From the NCBI GenBank assembly GCA_030691775.1, contig JAUYDN010000256.1:1-10313 (forward strand): a stretch of DNA of 10,313 bases, given 5' to 3'. The notes beneath the pieces were generated by a model. That model worked only from the letters and a program-made list of their open reading frames with translations, ran no database searches and was not told the origin of the DNA. Origin of the DNA: Dehalococcoidia bacterium (GTDB lineage: Bacteria; Chloroflexota; Dehalococcoidia; Dehalococcoidales; Fen-1064). Made by a program: the position numbers and the translations under genes. Below, piece by piece: positions 1 through 6,817 of this stretch. Every line of letters begins with the position of its first letter. Within the stretch, counting starts at the first letter, position 1.

Positions 1-766
1 CCTGGAAATAGATATTAAAGAGAATGATAACACCGACATACGGAATTGCGACCACTGTACTGGTAAGGAGATAAGCGACGCTTTTACGCACCATGATGCG
101 AATATCCAGGAGGTGGTAGCGCATGATTGCTACCGTCGCCAGAGCGCCAAAGAGGATGCTCCCTATCAATCCTACAGGTGGTATCTTGAGCTCAGTAGTT
201 GAGAGATAGTCCCACAAGCCCCCCACCATGGACGACAAGATACCTATGACAATATAGAGATAGGAGTTTCTCTCGTTAAAAGAATCTGACTTTTTGTAGG
301 CTCTAATGAAGTTGACCAGGCCAATGACGATGAGGATGTAGCAAACTACTGATGACGCCGGCTGAAGAACTGTGTAGACAGGCAGGAATCCGTATATATC
401 CCTAGTAACGTCTTTAACCGTCATGCCTGCCAAAGCCAAGCCTAAGGTCAGGAGAAACAGTGTGTATATGACAACTGGTATCCAACCCTTGACTTTGACA
501 CGAGTATACAGGAAGGAGAAATGCATGAAAGCGGCACTACTCAGCACACTCAACGGGGCTATTCCCCGAATCCAGAACTTAGCATGCTCAACGTCGGGGC
601 TGATGCGGAAAGCCAAGATAATTAGTCCCCACAGCCCCGACGTCACCAAAAAAATGGCGAAAAGCCGGTAAGTTGTCTTCTGGGGGTCTCGCAGCAAAAC
701 GAGAACTGCCAGAGAAAACGATAGTACAAAAGAAATAATGGGCGGTATGATAAGATATAGATGCAC
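1..766 (-). CDS. Sensor histidine kinase, N-terminal 7TM part (truncated by window edge)
   Basis: This frame stays open for 255 codons from a GTG at 766 to the window edge, so only the N-terminal part is visible. The translation is almost entirely membrane: hydrophobic segments at about residues 4-25, 34-53, 69-87, 95-115, 136-154, 168-188, 197-215 and 230-252. The loop after the seventh segment reads RYHLLDIRIMVRKS, the hallmark junction of proteins with the 'histidine kinase N-terminal 7TM' domain, which normally continue into PAS/GAF and HisKA/HATPase domains; those would lie outside the window. GTG is chosen because an in-frame TAA sits directly upstream (767-769) and a GAGAG Shine-Dalgarno-like stretch lies about 6 nt before it. 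It starts 24 nt after the GH3-family gene and is probably the last visible gene of the same operon. The kinase role is inferred; the 7TM region is seen. Sampled GC is near 48%, lower than the plus-strand genes. Confidence 0.75.
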   Translation of the reverse strand, partial: MHLYLIIPPIISFVLSFSLAVLVLLRDPQKTTYRLFAIFLVTSGLWGLIILAFRISPDVEHAKFWIRGIAPLSVLSSAAFMHFSFLYTRVKVKGWIPVVIYTLFLLTLGLALAGMTVKDVTRDIYGFLPVYTVLQPASSVVCYILIVIGLVNFIRAYKKSDSFNERNSYLYIVIGILSSMVGGLWDYLSTTELKIPPVGLIGSILFGALATVAIMRYHLLDIRIMVRKSVAYLLTSTVVAIPYVGVIILFNIYFQ

Positions 767-790
767 TTAAACTCTCAATTAAACCTCTTT

Positions 791-2380
791 TTAGTCTCCT
801 GATAGCGACTTGATGGCTTCATCAGTTGTATTCATGTGTGGCGGTTTCAGGTGAGCCAGGTCGGCGCCTTCTGTGCGTTTCTTGTCATAATAGCGCTGGA
901 AACTACCTGGTTGGAGTAGTGTGACCTGGATGGGGTTGGTCTGCATTTCTCCGATTGCTTCCTCGTAAAAATGGCAACCCTTAATCAATTGCTCGTGTAT
1001 CAAACTCTCCAGATTTTTTGTATCGGCGTTTTCTTTGAGTTCAATATAGATTCGCAAGATAGGTTCTGAGCCTTTATATTCTTTCCGAGCAGACCAGTCT
1101 TCATATTTAAAACCGGTATTGTCAATCGCCTGCCACACTGTCCTTTCATCTAGTTTCACAATGCTATACAGATCAATGAGACCATCAGCCCGGCTGTAAA
1201 AGATAACCTGCGGGAGTTTAATCCCCGCCCTTTTATCTTCCAGGGCAGTCACCTTGATTAAATCGCCAGGTCGGTATCTCATTAGTGACATGCCGTAGAA
1301 ATTGGTGATGACCACCTCATAGATTTTCCCGACCTCAAGCTCGTTTATTAGCACAGTGCGCGGACGGTAACTGCTATCCTGCCGGCTTTTGAGCCAATCT
1401 TCCTCTGGTATGAATTCCAGGAAAGCAAGGTAAGGGTAAAACGTCATGTCTTTCTTCGTCCAGCTCTGCATGGTCACAATGCCACATTCGGTCATGATAT
1501 ACATCTCGTGGGCAACTCTGCCCCAGTAGTACTTCAGTTTTTCCCGATAAATACTGGTGTCAGTCCCGCCGCAGGATATTCCTTTAACAGGCCAGAGGTC
1601 ACTGGGGAGTATGGGACGTTTTTCCCGCTTGCTATTAACTAGAGCACGTAACATGCGGATTGCTACGGATGGGCGCAACATAAGAGGCGAAAAACTCATT
1701 CCTTGAGATCTCTCCGTCATACCTGCTCCGACTTTTACCAGCACAGTGCTCAGAGCCCCAACGAAATCGACCCCTTCTTTAAGCGCCAGCTTGAAGCCGA
1801 GCTGGATTCTTTCCTGGAACTCAAGTTTTGTTGAAATATCCATGGGTGGAATAATGTGAAGGTTGAACCGGCTGGCTTGTATTTGGCCAGTGATGCCAGA
1901 GATGTAAGGCGGCGGCGCCAATATACAGAGAATACGAAAGCCTTCCTGTACCTTGACCTCGCCTTTTCTATCGGCGCAGGCAAAAAGCATGCCTGCCATG
2001 ATACCATCTCCATAACGTTCCAGGGCAGTCTTCGTCCACGGAATCCACTTATATCTGCCGCCCCTGCCGGAGCTGTGCGCCCAGAGAAGAGGTTTGGTTG
2101 CCAGGTACTGGTCTTTGCCTTCTTCCCCGATGTAGTCCGCATAGTGTGTCCAGTAAGTTGTTATCGGGGCGACTTCACGGAACTCCTCCATGGTCTTTGG
2201 CTTTTTGCCATTTAAGAGCTTTTTCCAGAGTGGGCTTTCTCCCACTACCTCGAGTTGTTCCTCGAGGAGCCTCCTCTGGATTGCCATGAATTCCTCAACC
2301 GAAAGGTCGAGGAAACCGCAGAAACGCTTCCAGATTTTGTCCTTATCGCCGGATTGAAAAATGGTCTCTCGGGTAATCAT
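791..2380 (-). CDS. GH3-family acyl-acid adenylating enzyme
   Basis: The 529-residue protein has the order of motifs of the GH3 (auxin-responsive promoter) branch of the ANL adenylating superfamily, which activates a carboxylic acid with ATP and usually transfers the acyl group to an amine. Visible parts: the N-terminal helix region with SPLWKKLL (49-56) and a VAPITTYWTHYADYI segment (70-84); the ATP loop SSGRGGRYKWIP (103-114), which keeps SSG and the Lys but has Arg where Thr is usual; YIMTECG (294-300); GKIYEVVITNFYG (351-363) running into MRYRPGDLIKV (368-377); SRADG (397-400 region); and a C-terminal LKPPHM (511-516) corresponding to the conserved Lys/Pro stretch of the C-lobe. Substrate cannot be read from sequence. 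The start at 2380 has an ideal AGGAGG (2383-2388 on the minus strand) 4 nt upstream. It follows the methyltransferase by 15 nt, so co-translation in one mRNA is likely. Confidence 0.8.
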   Translation of the reverse strand: MITRETIFQSGDKDKIWKRFCGFLDLSVEEFMAIQRRLLEEQLEVVGESPLWKKLLNGKKPKTMEEFREVAPITTYWTHYADYIGEEGKDQYLATKPLLWAHSSGRGGRYKWIPWTKTALERYGDGIMAGMLFACADRKGEVKVQEGFRILCILAPPPYISGITGQIQASRFNLHIIPPMDISTKLEFQERIQLGFKLALKEGVDFVGALSTVLVKVGAGMTERSQGMSFSPLMLRPSVAIRMLRALVNSKREKRPILPSDLWPVKGISCGGTDTSIYREKLKYYWGRVAHEMYIMTECGIVTMQSWTKKDMTFYPYLAFLEFIPEEDWLKSRQDSSYRPRTVLINELEVGKIYEVVITNFYGMSLMRYRPGDLIKVTALEDKRAGIKLPQVIFYSRADGLIDLYSIVKLDERTVWQAIDNTGFKYEDWSARKEYKGSEPILRIYIELKENADTKNLESLIHEQLIKGCHFYEEAIGEMQTNPIQVTLLQPGSFQRYYDKKRTEGADLAHLKPPHMNTTDEAIKSLSGD

Positions 2381-2395
2381 ACCGCCTCCTGAATC

Positions 2396-3094
2396 TTATT
2401 TGGTACCGTGCACGATATAATCGTTATAAACAGGGAATTCCTCTATCTGGAACTTTCCCGGAGTCACCGAAGAAAACATTTTCTCAAGCTCCTGCCTGGT
2501 ATATTGCCGGCGCGCCCGCCGGAACAGGAACGGGAGATAGACGATTGTGCCGACTAAAGCCGATGCCAGAATTACAGGAACCTGGTGAAACCGTTTGTTT
2601 TTGACCTGGTGGTGGATAGCATCCCCGATGACCGACACCCCGAACGAGACATCTTCTTTTCCGGAAGGGAAGGTGACTGCGAACCTGCCGTTTTTCCGCA
2701 GGACGCGTACCAGTTCACTGCTTGCCCGGCCGGAGTCTTTTACGAAATCGGTAACATGAACGCAAAGTGCTTTATCAAAACTGCCATCGGCGAAATCCAG
2801 ATTGTGAACATCCATCAACCGGGTTTCGATTTCCACGCCACGTTTTCTGGCTTTCTTCTGGGCTTTCTTGATGGCGGTGCTCGAATAGTCGATGCCTGTA
2901 ATGCGGACGTTAGGATTGGATTCTATGACATGTAGAATTTCGTTGCCGGTCCCGACTCCGGCACAAAGCAACCGGTCGCCATCGGAAAGCTCCAGTTTCT
3001 GAATACAGGTTTCCTGAAGTCGGTGATAGGGGGCAATCTGGCTTACAATGAAGTCGTATACCGGGTTATAGATTCGGTTAAAGTAAAACCCCAT
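2396..3094 (-). CDS. Class I SAM-dependent methyltransferase with a hydrophobic segment
   Basis: The 232-residue protein has a class I (Rossmann-fold) methyltransferase core: motif I LLCAGVGTGNE (42-52, glycine loop for SAM), the acidic end of strand 2 in ITGIDYSS (65-72), the adenine-side motif LMDVHNLDFADGSFD (93-107), and motif IV/V-like CVHVTDF and VRVLRKNGRFAVTFP (111-143). This resembles the UbiE/Methyltransf_11 type that acts on small molecules or lipids. Residues 171-191 form an uncharged hydrophobic stretch followed by FRRARRQ, consistent with a membrane-associated insertion before the C-terminal strands. The ATG at 3094 is the only reasonable start, since a stop lies ten codons upstream with no other start between; its ribosome binding site is poor (GAGGT abuts the ATG), suggesting dependence on upstream translation. 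It lies between the caspase gene (54 nt gap) and the GH3 gene (15 nt gap). Methyl acceptor unknown. Confidence 0.85.
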   Translation of the reverse strand: MGFYFNRIYNPVYDFIVSQIAPYHRLQETCIQKLELSDGDRLLCAGVGTGNEILHVIESNPNVRITGIDYSSTAIKKAQKKARKRGVEIETRLMDVHNLDFADGSFDKALCVHVTDFVKDSGRASSELVRVLRKNGRFAVTFPSGKEDVSFGVSVIGDAIHHQVKNKRFHQVPVILASALVGTIVYLPFLFRRARRQYTRQELEKMFSSVTPGKFQIEEFPVYNDYIVHGTK

Positions 3095-3148
3095 ACCTCA
3101 GCCTGAATCTGCCCCCCTGTCAGTATTTCGTTAAGAATCGTCCCCGGA

Positions 3149-4003
3149 CTAATCAATCCAAACAGGAATCTCGTCCAATCCTGATCCTTGATTAGCTAAC
3201 GTCCAATATTCGAGAATTGGTTTGGCGTACTGGAATGCTTCTGCGTATGTCACAGTTCGGTCTAAGTTAGCGTCAGCCCACTTACGGATAATTCCTTGGA
3301 CAAAGAAGAAATAGGTGAACAACCCCTGTTCCATCCAGCCGATACCGGGTAAGGGAACAGCGCCAAGAGCGGCGTAAGCAGGCCCATATTCACCGGAAAT
3401 ACCATCCGGTCCCGTAGCTCCGATGAGGACCCTACCATCACCGGCAAGCTCACTGAAACGCGCCGCGTAACAGCTATCAAAAATGAAGACGATGTTATCG
3501 GTTTCAAAATCATCGAAAGCTGTTTTAAGGACGTCATCCATCAGCATCCGAGGTTCCAATTCGTTGAGGTCATCACCCCACACGAGGAGGGCACCAGCCG
3601 CGCTCGGGTTTTCGTCCGCAACGACATGACCGCTGAAGAAAAAGAGTACCTCGTCTCCTTCGTCCACTTTCTCGTCCAGTTCAGCGATTTCGCTCAAAAT
3701 AGAAGAATAAGTGGCTTTTTTGTTCACCAGTACTGTGATATTTTTCGGTTTGAAACCACTGATTATCAGCGCTTTACGTACTGCATAAGCGTCATCATCG
3801 GAATAGAATACGTCTAACCCGCCCTGCAGGACGTTTAAATCACCGGGATAGTCAGAAATGCCGATGATGATGGCATACCGCTCTACATCGTCATCCCCAT
3901 CGTGTTGGTCGTGTTGCCCACCAGGTTTGGCATACGACACGGATGGTAAGAGTAATGCCATTAGCAAAGATAATGCCAGCAGAATAGCCAGGAATTTCTT
4001 CAT
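3149..4003 (-). CDS. Secreted caspase-family (peptidase C14) protein with EF-hand-like loop
   Basis: The 284-residue protein begins with a classic Sec signal peptide: MKKF, then a Leu-rich core and a PSVSYA|KP cleavage site after about residue 25. A short His/Asp-rich linker follows, then a caspase-haemoglobinase fold: YAIIIGISDYPGD (43-55), the SDDDAYAVRKAL helix, FFFSGH with the putative catalytic His126, and FIFDSCYAARF with the putative nucleophile Cys178. Near the C-terminus DANLDRTVTYAE (244-255) matches a 12-residue EF-hand loop (acidic or Asn at 1, 3, 5; Glu at 12), as seen in several bacterial caspase-like proteins, and suggests calcium binding. The upstream in-frame start at 4045 was rejected because the ATG at 4003 follows a good GGGAGGA (4012-4018) at 8 nt and gives a clean signal peptide. 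Probable action outside the cytoplasmic membrane; substrate unknown. First gene of the minus-strand operon. Confidence 0.85.
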   Translation of the reverse strand: MKKFLAILLALSLLMALLLPSVSYAKPGGQHDQHDGDDDVERYAIIIGISDYPGDLNVLQGGLDVFYSDDDAYAVRKALIISGFKPKNITVLVNKKATYSSILSEIAELDEKVDEGDEVLFFFSGHVVADENPSAAGALLVWGDDLNELEPRMLMDDVLKTAFDDFETDNIVFIFDSCYAARFSELAGDGRVLIGATGPDGISGEYGPAYAALGAVPLPGIGWMEQGLFTYFFFVQGIIRKWADANLDRTVTYAEAFQYAKPILEYWTLANQGSGLDEIPVWID

Positions 4004-4082
4004 TACTTTAGTCCTCCCTGAAGATAGTACAGGCTTACCCACCATAATATCGTCATCTTATGTCAATGTCCATAGTAATTTA

Positions 4083-4140
4083 GTCACGTTGTGGTTACAG
4101 TTCGGTTACTATTGGTTACGAATCAGTTACTAATTGTTGC
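4083..4140. promoter_or_regulatory. Phased GTTAC direct-repeat array, probable operator
   Basis: Four exact GTTAC pentamers (starting at 4094, 4105, 4115, 4126) are flanked by two one-mismatch copies, GTCAC (4083) and GTTGC (4136). Start-to-start spacing is 11, 11, 10, 11 and 10 bp, so all copies lie on one face of the helix. The array begins right below the -10 box of the caspase-operon promoter and covers roughly +1 to +55, a position that suits a repressor. Direct repeats with 10-11 bp period are typical of OmpR/PhoB-type response regulator sites; the identity of the binder is inference. Confidence 0.55.
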
Positions 4141-4143
4141 GTG

Positions 4144-4172
4144 ATTATAACAGAGAAAGCTGAACGTGTCAA
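4144..4172 (-). promoter_or_regulatory. Perfect-consensus sigma-70 promoter of the caspase operon
   Basis: On the minus strand, TTGACA (4167-4172) and TATAAT (4144-4149) are separated by exactly 17 nt. Both hexamers match the housekeeping sigma consensus at every base. The expected start of transcription is near 4137, giving a leader of about 133 nt before the caspase ATG at 4003. Confidence 0.8.
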
Positions 4173-4298
4173 TCATTCCACAAAGTGAGTGACTCTGATA
4201 CATTGATTATAATTCAGACTGACGTGTACCCGCTACCTGCCGATAGAACCCGGGTTGTGAAGAGCGGACTGTGCTATGACCATGAGGTTGTTTATTAA
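4173..4298. other. Intergenic, no gene seen
   Basis: No credible coding frame. The stretch separates the minus-strand promoter from the repeat element. A plus-strand TATAAT occurs at 4208-4213 but has no matching -35 hexamer at the right distance. Confidence 0.5.
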
Positions 4299-4420
4299 TG
4301 TCATTCCCGACCCCGTATCCAGTACGGGGCAAGCTTTGATCGGGAATCCAGACGTTTTCTCCTCAGCTCTGGATTCCAGCCGGAGTTTACCCCGTGCCAC
4401 GACACGGGGCTGGAATGACA
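4299..4420 (+). repeat. Palindromic repeat element, copy A (122 bp, MITE-like)
   Basis: The element is bounded by 9-bp perfect terminal inverted repeats TGTCATTCC (4299-4307) and GGAATGACA (4412-4420). It contains two bulged hairpins. Hairpin H2 (4303-4347) pairs ATTCCCGA with TCGGGAAT and CCCCGTA with TACGGGG around a TCCAG loop, with a 10-nt bulge on the 3' side. Hairpin H1 (4373-4416) pairs ATTCCAG with CTGGAAT and CCCCGTG with CACGGGG around a 6-nt loop, with a 10-nt bulge on the 5' side. The linker contains CCAGACGTTTTCTC, also present in copy B. No transposase is present and no clear target duplication is seen. Confidence 0.8.
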
Positions 4421-4496
4421 AATTGCGTTACTAAACACTCTCTGACCATCCCTTTTGCCCCTGTCCGTCCCGTTCTGCTATTATTACATTCTATAT

Positions 4497-5903
4497 ATGC
4501 GCATTAAACTAACATTCTTCGGGGCAACCAAAAGCGTCACCGGCTCGCGTTTTCTTATCGAAGCCAACGGACTCAAATTCCTGGTCGATTGCGGTCTTTA
4601 CCAGGAGCGGGACCTGCGGGTGCGGAACTGGGAGCGGTTCCCTATTCCGCCCGGCCATATCGATGCCATTTTATTGACACATGCGCATATCGACCACTGC
4701 GGGTTCATTCCCCGTTTCGTCAAGCAGGGATTTTCGAACCGTATCTATTGCACCGAAGCCACGGCAGATATCACCCGGATAATGTTGCTGGATTCGGCAC
4801 GGCTTCAGGAGCAGGACGCCGACCAGAAGAAGAAGCGCCACGCCCGTGAGCGGAGACGCGGTCCCTATCCGGAAATCCCGCTCTACACAGAAGCCGATGC
4901 TGTTTCCTGTTTTCCTTTGTTCGAGCCGGTCCCTTACCGCAAGACGGTGGAGCTGGGAGAAGGAGTGTCCTTGACACTGTATGACGCCGGGCACGTCCTC
5001 GGTTCGGCGATGATTGAAGTCAGGGTGCGGCAGAAAAACGAAGAGCGGATACTGCTGTTTTCCGGGGATATCGGCAGGACGGAACGCCCCATCCTGCGCG
5101 ACCCCACACGGTTTGAAGTGGCGGACTACGTGCTCACCGAATCCACTTATGCCGACCGCGTTCTGCCTGACCCCGACCACATGCTGGAAGATTTTATCGG
5201 GGTAATTAAGGGTACACTCGAGGCTGGTGGCAACATTGTCATTCCCAGCTTTGCTCTTGAGCGCGCCCAGGATATTCTCTATTACCTGAGCAAAGCTCGG
5301 GATGCCGGGTTACTGCCGCCGGTGCAGGTCTACCTGGACAGCCCGATGGCAGTGAGTATCACGGAAATCTTTGAAAAACATGTCAATCTTTTCGATGAGG
5401 AGATGAAACGTCTCATCCGGCAAAGAAAATCGCCGTTCGATTTTCCCGGCTTGCGCTTTGTTTCTGACGCGGAAGAGTCACAAAAAATCAGCCGGTCGGA
5501 CGCGCCCGCAATCATCATCGCCGGGTCCGGGATGTGTACCGGCGGACGTATCAAGTACCACCTGGCGGCGAATATTACCCGCCCGGAGAGCACTATCCTC
5601 TTCGTCGGTTACCAGGCGGAAGGAACGCTGGGCAGGGTAATTACCGATGGCGCCGGTGTGGTAAGGATTCTCGGCGAACAATATCCGGTAAAAGCGCAGG
5701 TGGTGCAGATGAGCGGTTTTTCGTCCCACGCGGATGGGGTGCAATTGCACCGGTGGCTGTTCAATTTGAAAAATCCGCCACGGCATCTGTTTGTGGTCCA
5801 CGGTGAAGAACATGCCGCAAATCATCTTGCGGAAACGGTAAGGAACGAAAAAGGCTGGCAGGTGACGGTGCCCGACTATCTACAGGAGTTTGAACTGGAC
5901 TAG
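4497..5903 (+). CDS. MBL-fold beta-CASP ribonuclease (YSH1/CPSF-type)
   Basis: The 468-residue protein is a zinc-dependent RNA-processing nuclease of the beta-CASP branch of metallo-beta-lactamases, with the domain order MBL, beta-CASP insert, RMMBL. It acts in the cytoplasm on RNA. Seen in sequence (ATG at 4497 = 1): motif 2 THAHIDH (61-67), motif 3 His166 in DAGHVLGS, motif 4 Asp191 in FSGDIG, beta-CASP motif A Glu215 in TESTYADR, the IPSFALERAQ segment (249-258), motif B His355 after AGSGMCTGGR, motif C His411 in FSSHAD, and VVHGE (433-437). All metal ligands are present; length is close to Thermus TTHA0252-type RNases. ATG at 4497 is preferred to a TTG at 4455 because MRIKLTFFGATKSVTGS is the normal family N-terminus. 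There is no Shine-Dalgarno; a TATTAT at 4479-4484 could give a very short leader. Monocistronic, convergent with the LOG gene. Confidence 0.93.
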   Translation: MRIKLTFFGATKSVTGSRFLIEANGLKFLVDCGLYQERDLRVRNWERFPIPPGHIDAILLTHAHIDHCGFIPRFVKQGFSNRIYCTEATADITRIMLLDSARLQEQDADQKKKRHARERRRGPYPEIPLYTEADAVSCFPLFEPVPYRKTVELGEGVSLTLYDAGHVLGSAMIEVRVRQKNEERILLFSGDIGRTERPILRDPTRFEVADYVLTESTYADRVLPDPDHMLEDFIGVIKGTLEAGGNIVIPSFALERAQDILYYLSKARDAGLLPPVQVYLDSPMAVSITEIFEKHVNLFDEEMKRLIRQRKSPFDFPGLRFVSDAEESQKISRSDAPAIIIAGSGMCTGGRIKYHLAANITRPESTILFVGYQAEGTLGRVITDGAGVVRILGEQYPVKAQVVQMSGFSSHADGVQLHRWLFNLKNPPRHLFVVHGEEHAANHLAETVRNEKGWQVTVPDYLQEFELD

Positions 5904-5929
5904 TCCGCCCCCCAGCCCCACCACCGCTA

Positions 5930-5971
5930 AGTATCAAGTACCAGGTAACAACTATCAAACAGTCACCAATA
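5930..5971 (+). repeat. Degenerate heptamer repeat (left arm)
   Basis: About six 7-nt units read AGTATCA, AGTACCA, then increasingly degenerate copies. The first two are the reverse complements of TGATACT and TGGTACT units in the array at 6040-6074, so the two arrays are inverted with respect to each other; CAAGTACCAGGT (5935-5946) pairs with 6058-6069 at 11 of 12 positions. It lies between convergent genes. Confidence 0.6.
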
Positions 5972-6039
5972 TCCAATTCTAAGTTTGGCAGAGATACGTT
6001 TCCGTAAGCCTTTGCGATGGTGGCGAAAAGGTGGAGTCT

Positions 6040-6074
6040 TGATACTTGACACTTGACACTTGGTACTTGGTCTT
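6040..6074 (+). repeat. Degenerate heptamer repeat (right arm)
   Basis: Five consecutive 7-nt units fit the consensus TGRYACT, the middle two being identical TGACACT; the last is degenerate. It ends 5 nt before the stop codon of the LOG gene. Such heptamer runs resemble the short tandem repeats known from cyanobacteria and other environmental bacteria. Confidence 0.65.
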
Positions 6075-6079
6075 TTCTT

Positions 6080-6763
6080 TTACCGTGTTATAGCCTTTCT
6101 GCCGACAACCTCCTGCTTGATATACCATTTCTGCACGGCTTCCACTACCCCCTCCGGCTCATCGCAGATACGCAGAAGGTCGAAGTCCTCTTCTGAAATA
6201 TAGCCGCGGGCGAGCACCGTCCCCCGGAGCCAGTCGAGGAAACCTTTCCAGAACCCGCTATCGTAAAGGATGACCGGAAAGGGGCGGATTTTTTGCGTTT
6301 GCATTAACGTCAGCACCTCGGTGAGTTCATCCATGGTCCCCAGGCCGCCGGGCATGATGATAAAGGCAGTGGCGTATTTCACCAGCATCACCTTACGTAC
6401 GAAGAAGTGTTTGAACGTGATGCTCCTGGTAGCATAGGGATTACATTCCTGCTCTACCGGCATTTCGATGTTGAGTCCGATTGACTTCACACCTGCCTGG
6501 GCGGCGCCTTTATTGGCGGCTTCCATGGTGCCGGGACCGCCACCCGTGATGATGTTGAACCCGAGCTCGCCCAGCCGCCGCGCGAGGTCTTCGGTCTGGG
6601 CATAAAGCGGGTCATCGGGACCGACGCGCGCGGAACCGTAGATACTGATTGCCGGCTCAATTCCGGAGAGCTTATCGAATCCTTCTACCATCTCCCCGAT
6701 GATGCGGAACATACGCCATGATTCTTCCTTGGCGAGTTGATTGATTTCATATTCCTGTGGCAT
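6080..6763 (-). CDS. LOG-family nucleotide 5'-monophosphate phosphoribohydrolase
   Basis: The 227-residue protein has the Rossmann-like LOG/TIGR00730 fold, whose characterised members hydrolyse the N-glycosidic bond of nucleoside monophosphates (cytokinin-type AMP derivatives or ordinary purine/pyrimidine NMPs), releasing the base and ribose 5-phosphate. Seen: SIYGSAR (40-46), the phosphate loop ITGGGPGTMEAAN (72-84), the FVRKVML segment with conserved Arg123/Lys124, and the signature PGGLGTMDE (138-146) with catalytic Glu146. Length is usual for the family, with about 35 extra N-terminal residues that are often present in the bacterial subgroup. The ATG at 6763 has a strong AAGGAGG (6770-6776) at 6 nt. 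It stands alone, with heptamer repeats on both sides, and no cytokinin-related neighbour, so a general nucleotide salvage or housekeeping role is more likely than hormone production. Older annotations call such proteins lysine decarboxylases, which is wrong. Confidence 0.92.
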   Translation of the reverse strand: MPQEYEINQLAKEESWRMFRIIGEMVEGFDKLSGIEPAISIYGSARVGPDDPLYAQTEDLARRLGELGFNIITGGGPGTMEAANKGAAQAGVKSIGLNIEMPVEQECNPYATRSITFKHFFVRKVMLVKYATAFIIMPGGLGTMDELTEVLTLMQTQKIRPFPVILYDSGFWKGFLDWLRGTVLARGYISEEDFDLLRICDEPEGVVEAVQKWYIKQEVVGRKAITR

Positions 6764-6788
6764 TTCGTGCCTCCTTGCAAGTAACTAG

Positions 6789-6817
6789 ATATTACCATAA
6801 CAGCTATCAACTGTCAG
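6789..6817 (-). promoter_or_regulatory. Possible promoter of the LOG gene
   Basis: Minus-strand CTGACA (6812-6817, 5 of 6 to consensus) and TAATAT (6789-6794, 4 of 6) are 17 nt apart, about 26 nt before the start codon. The -35 hexamer lies inside the heptamer repeat. Weak on its own; supported by position. Confidence 0.35.

Noticed and set aside
423..671. Plus-strand 82-codon frame opposite the 7TM gene
   Set aside because: It is antisense to a continuous, strongly hydrophobic minus-strand frame with recognisable 7TM kinase features, and its own translation is low-complexity basic with no domain.
1750..2289. Overlapping frames inside the GH3-family gene on both strands
   Set aside because: They are shadows of a gene with clear family motifs throughout.
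4004..4045. Upstream start extending the caspase protein by 14 residues
   Set aside because: It would place charged residues before the signal peptide and lacks a ribosome binding site, whereas the ATG at 4003 has GGGAGGA at 8 nt.
4038..4066. Second TTGACA (4061-4066, minus strand) as an additional caspase promoter
   Set aside because: The nearest AT-rich -10 candidates are only 11-14 nt away and the 17-nt position reads GGTGGG.
4233..4421. Minus-strand 62-codon frame across repeat copy A
   Set aside because: Its sequence is the repeat hairpins read in frame. Similar frames arise from the other copies, so it is not an independent gene.
4671..5180. 169-codon minus-strand frame inside the RNase gene
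   Set aside because: It is antisense to the MBL catalytic core, which has all metal-binding motifs intact.
6046..6058. TTGACA hexamers within the heptamer array as promoters
   Set aside because: They are a by-product of the repeated TGACACT unit, point into the 3' end of the LOG gene on the opposite strand, and have no -10 partner.
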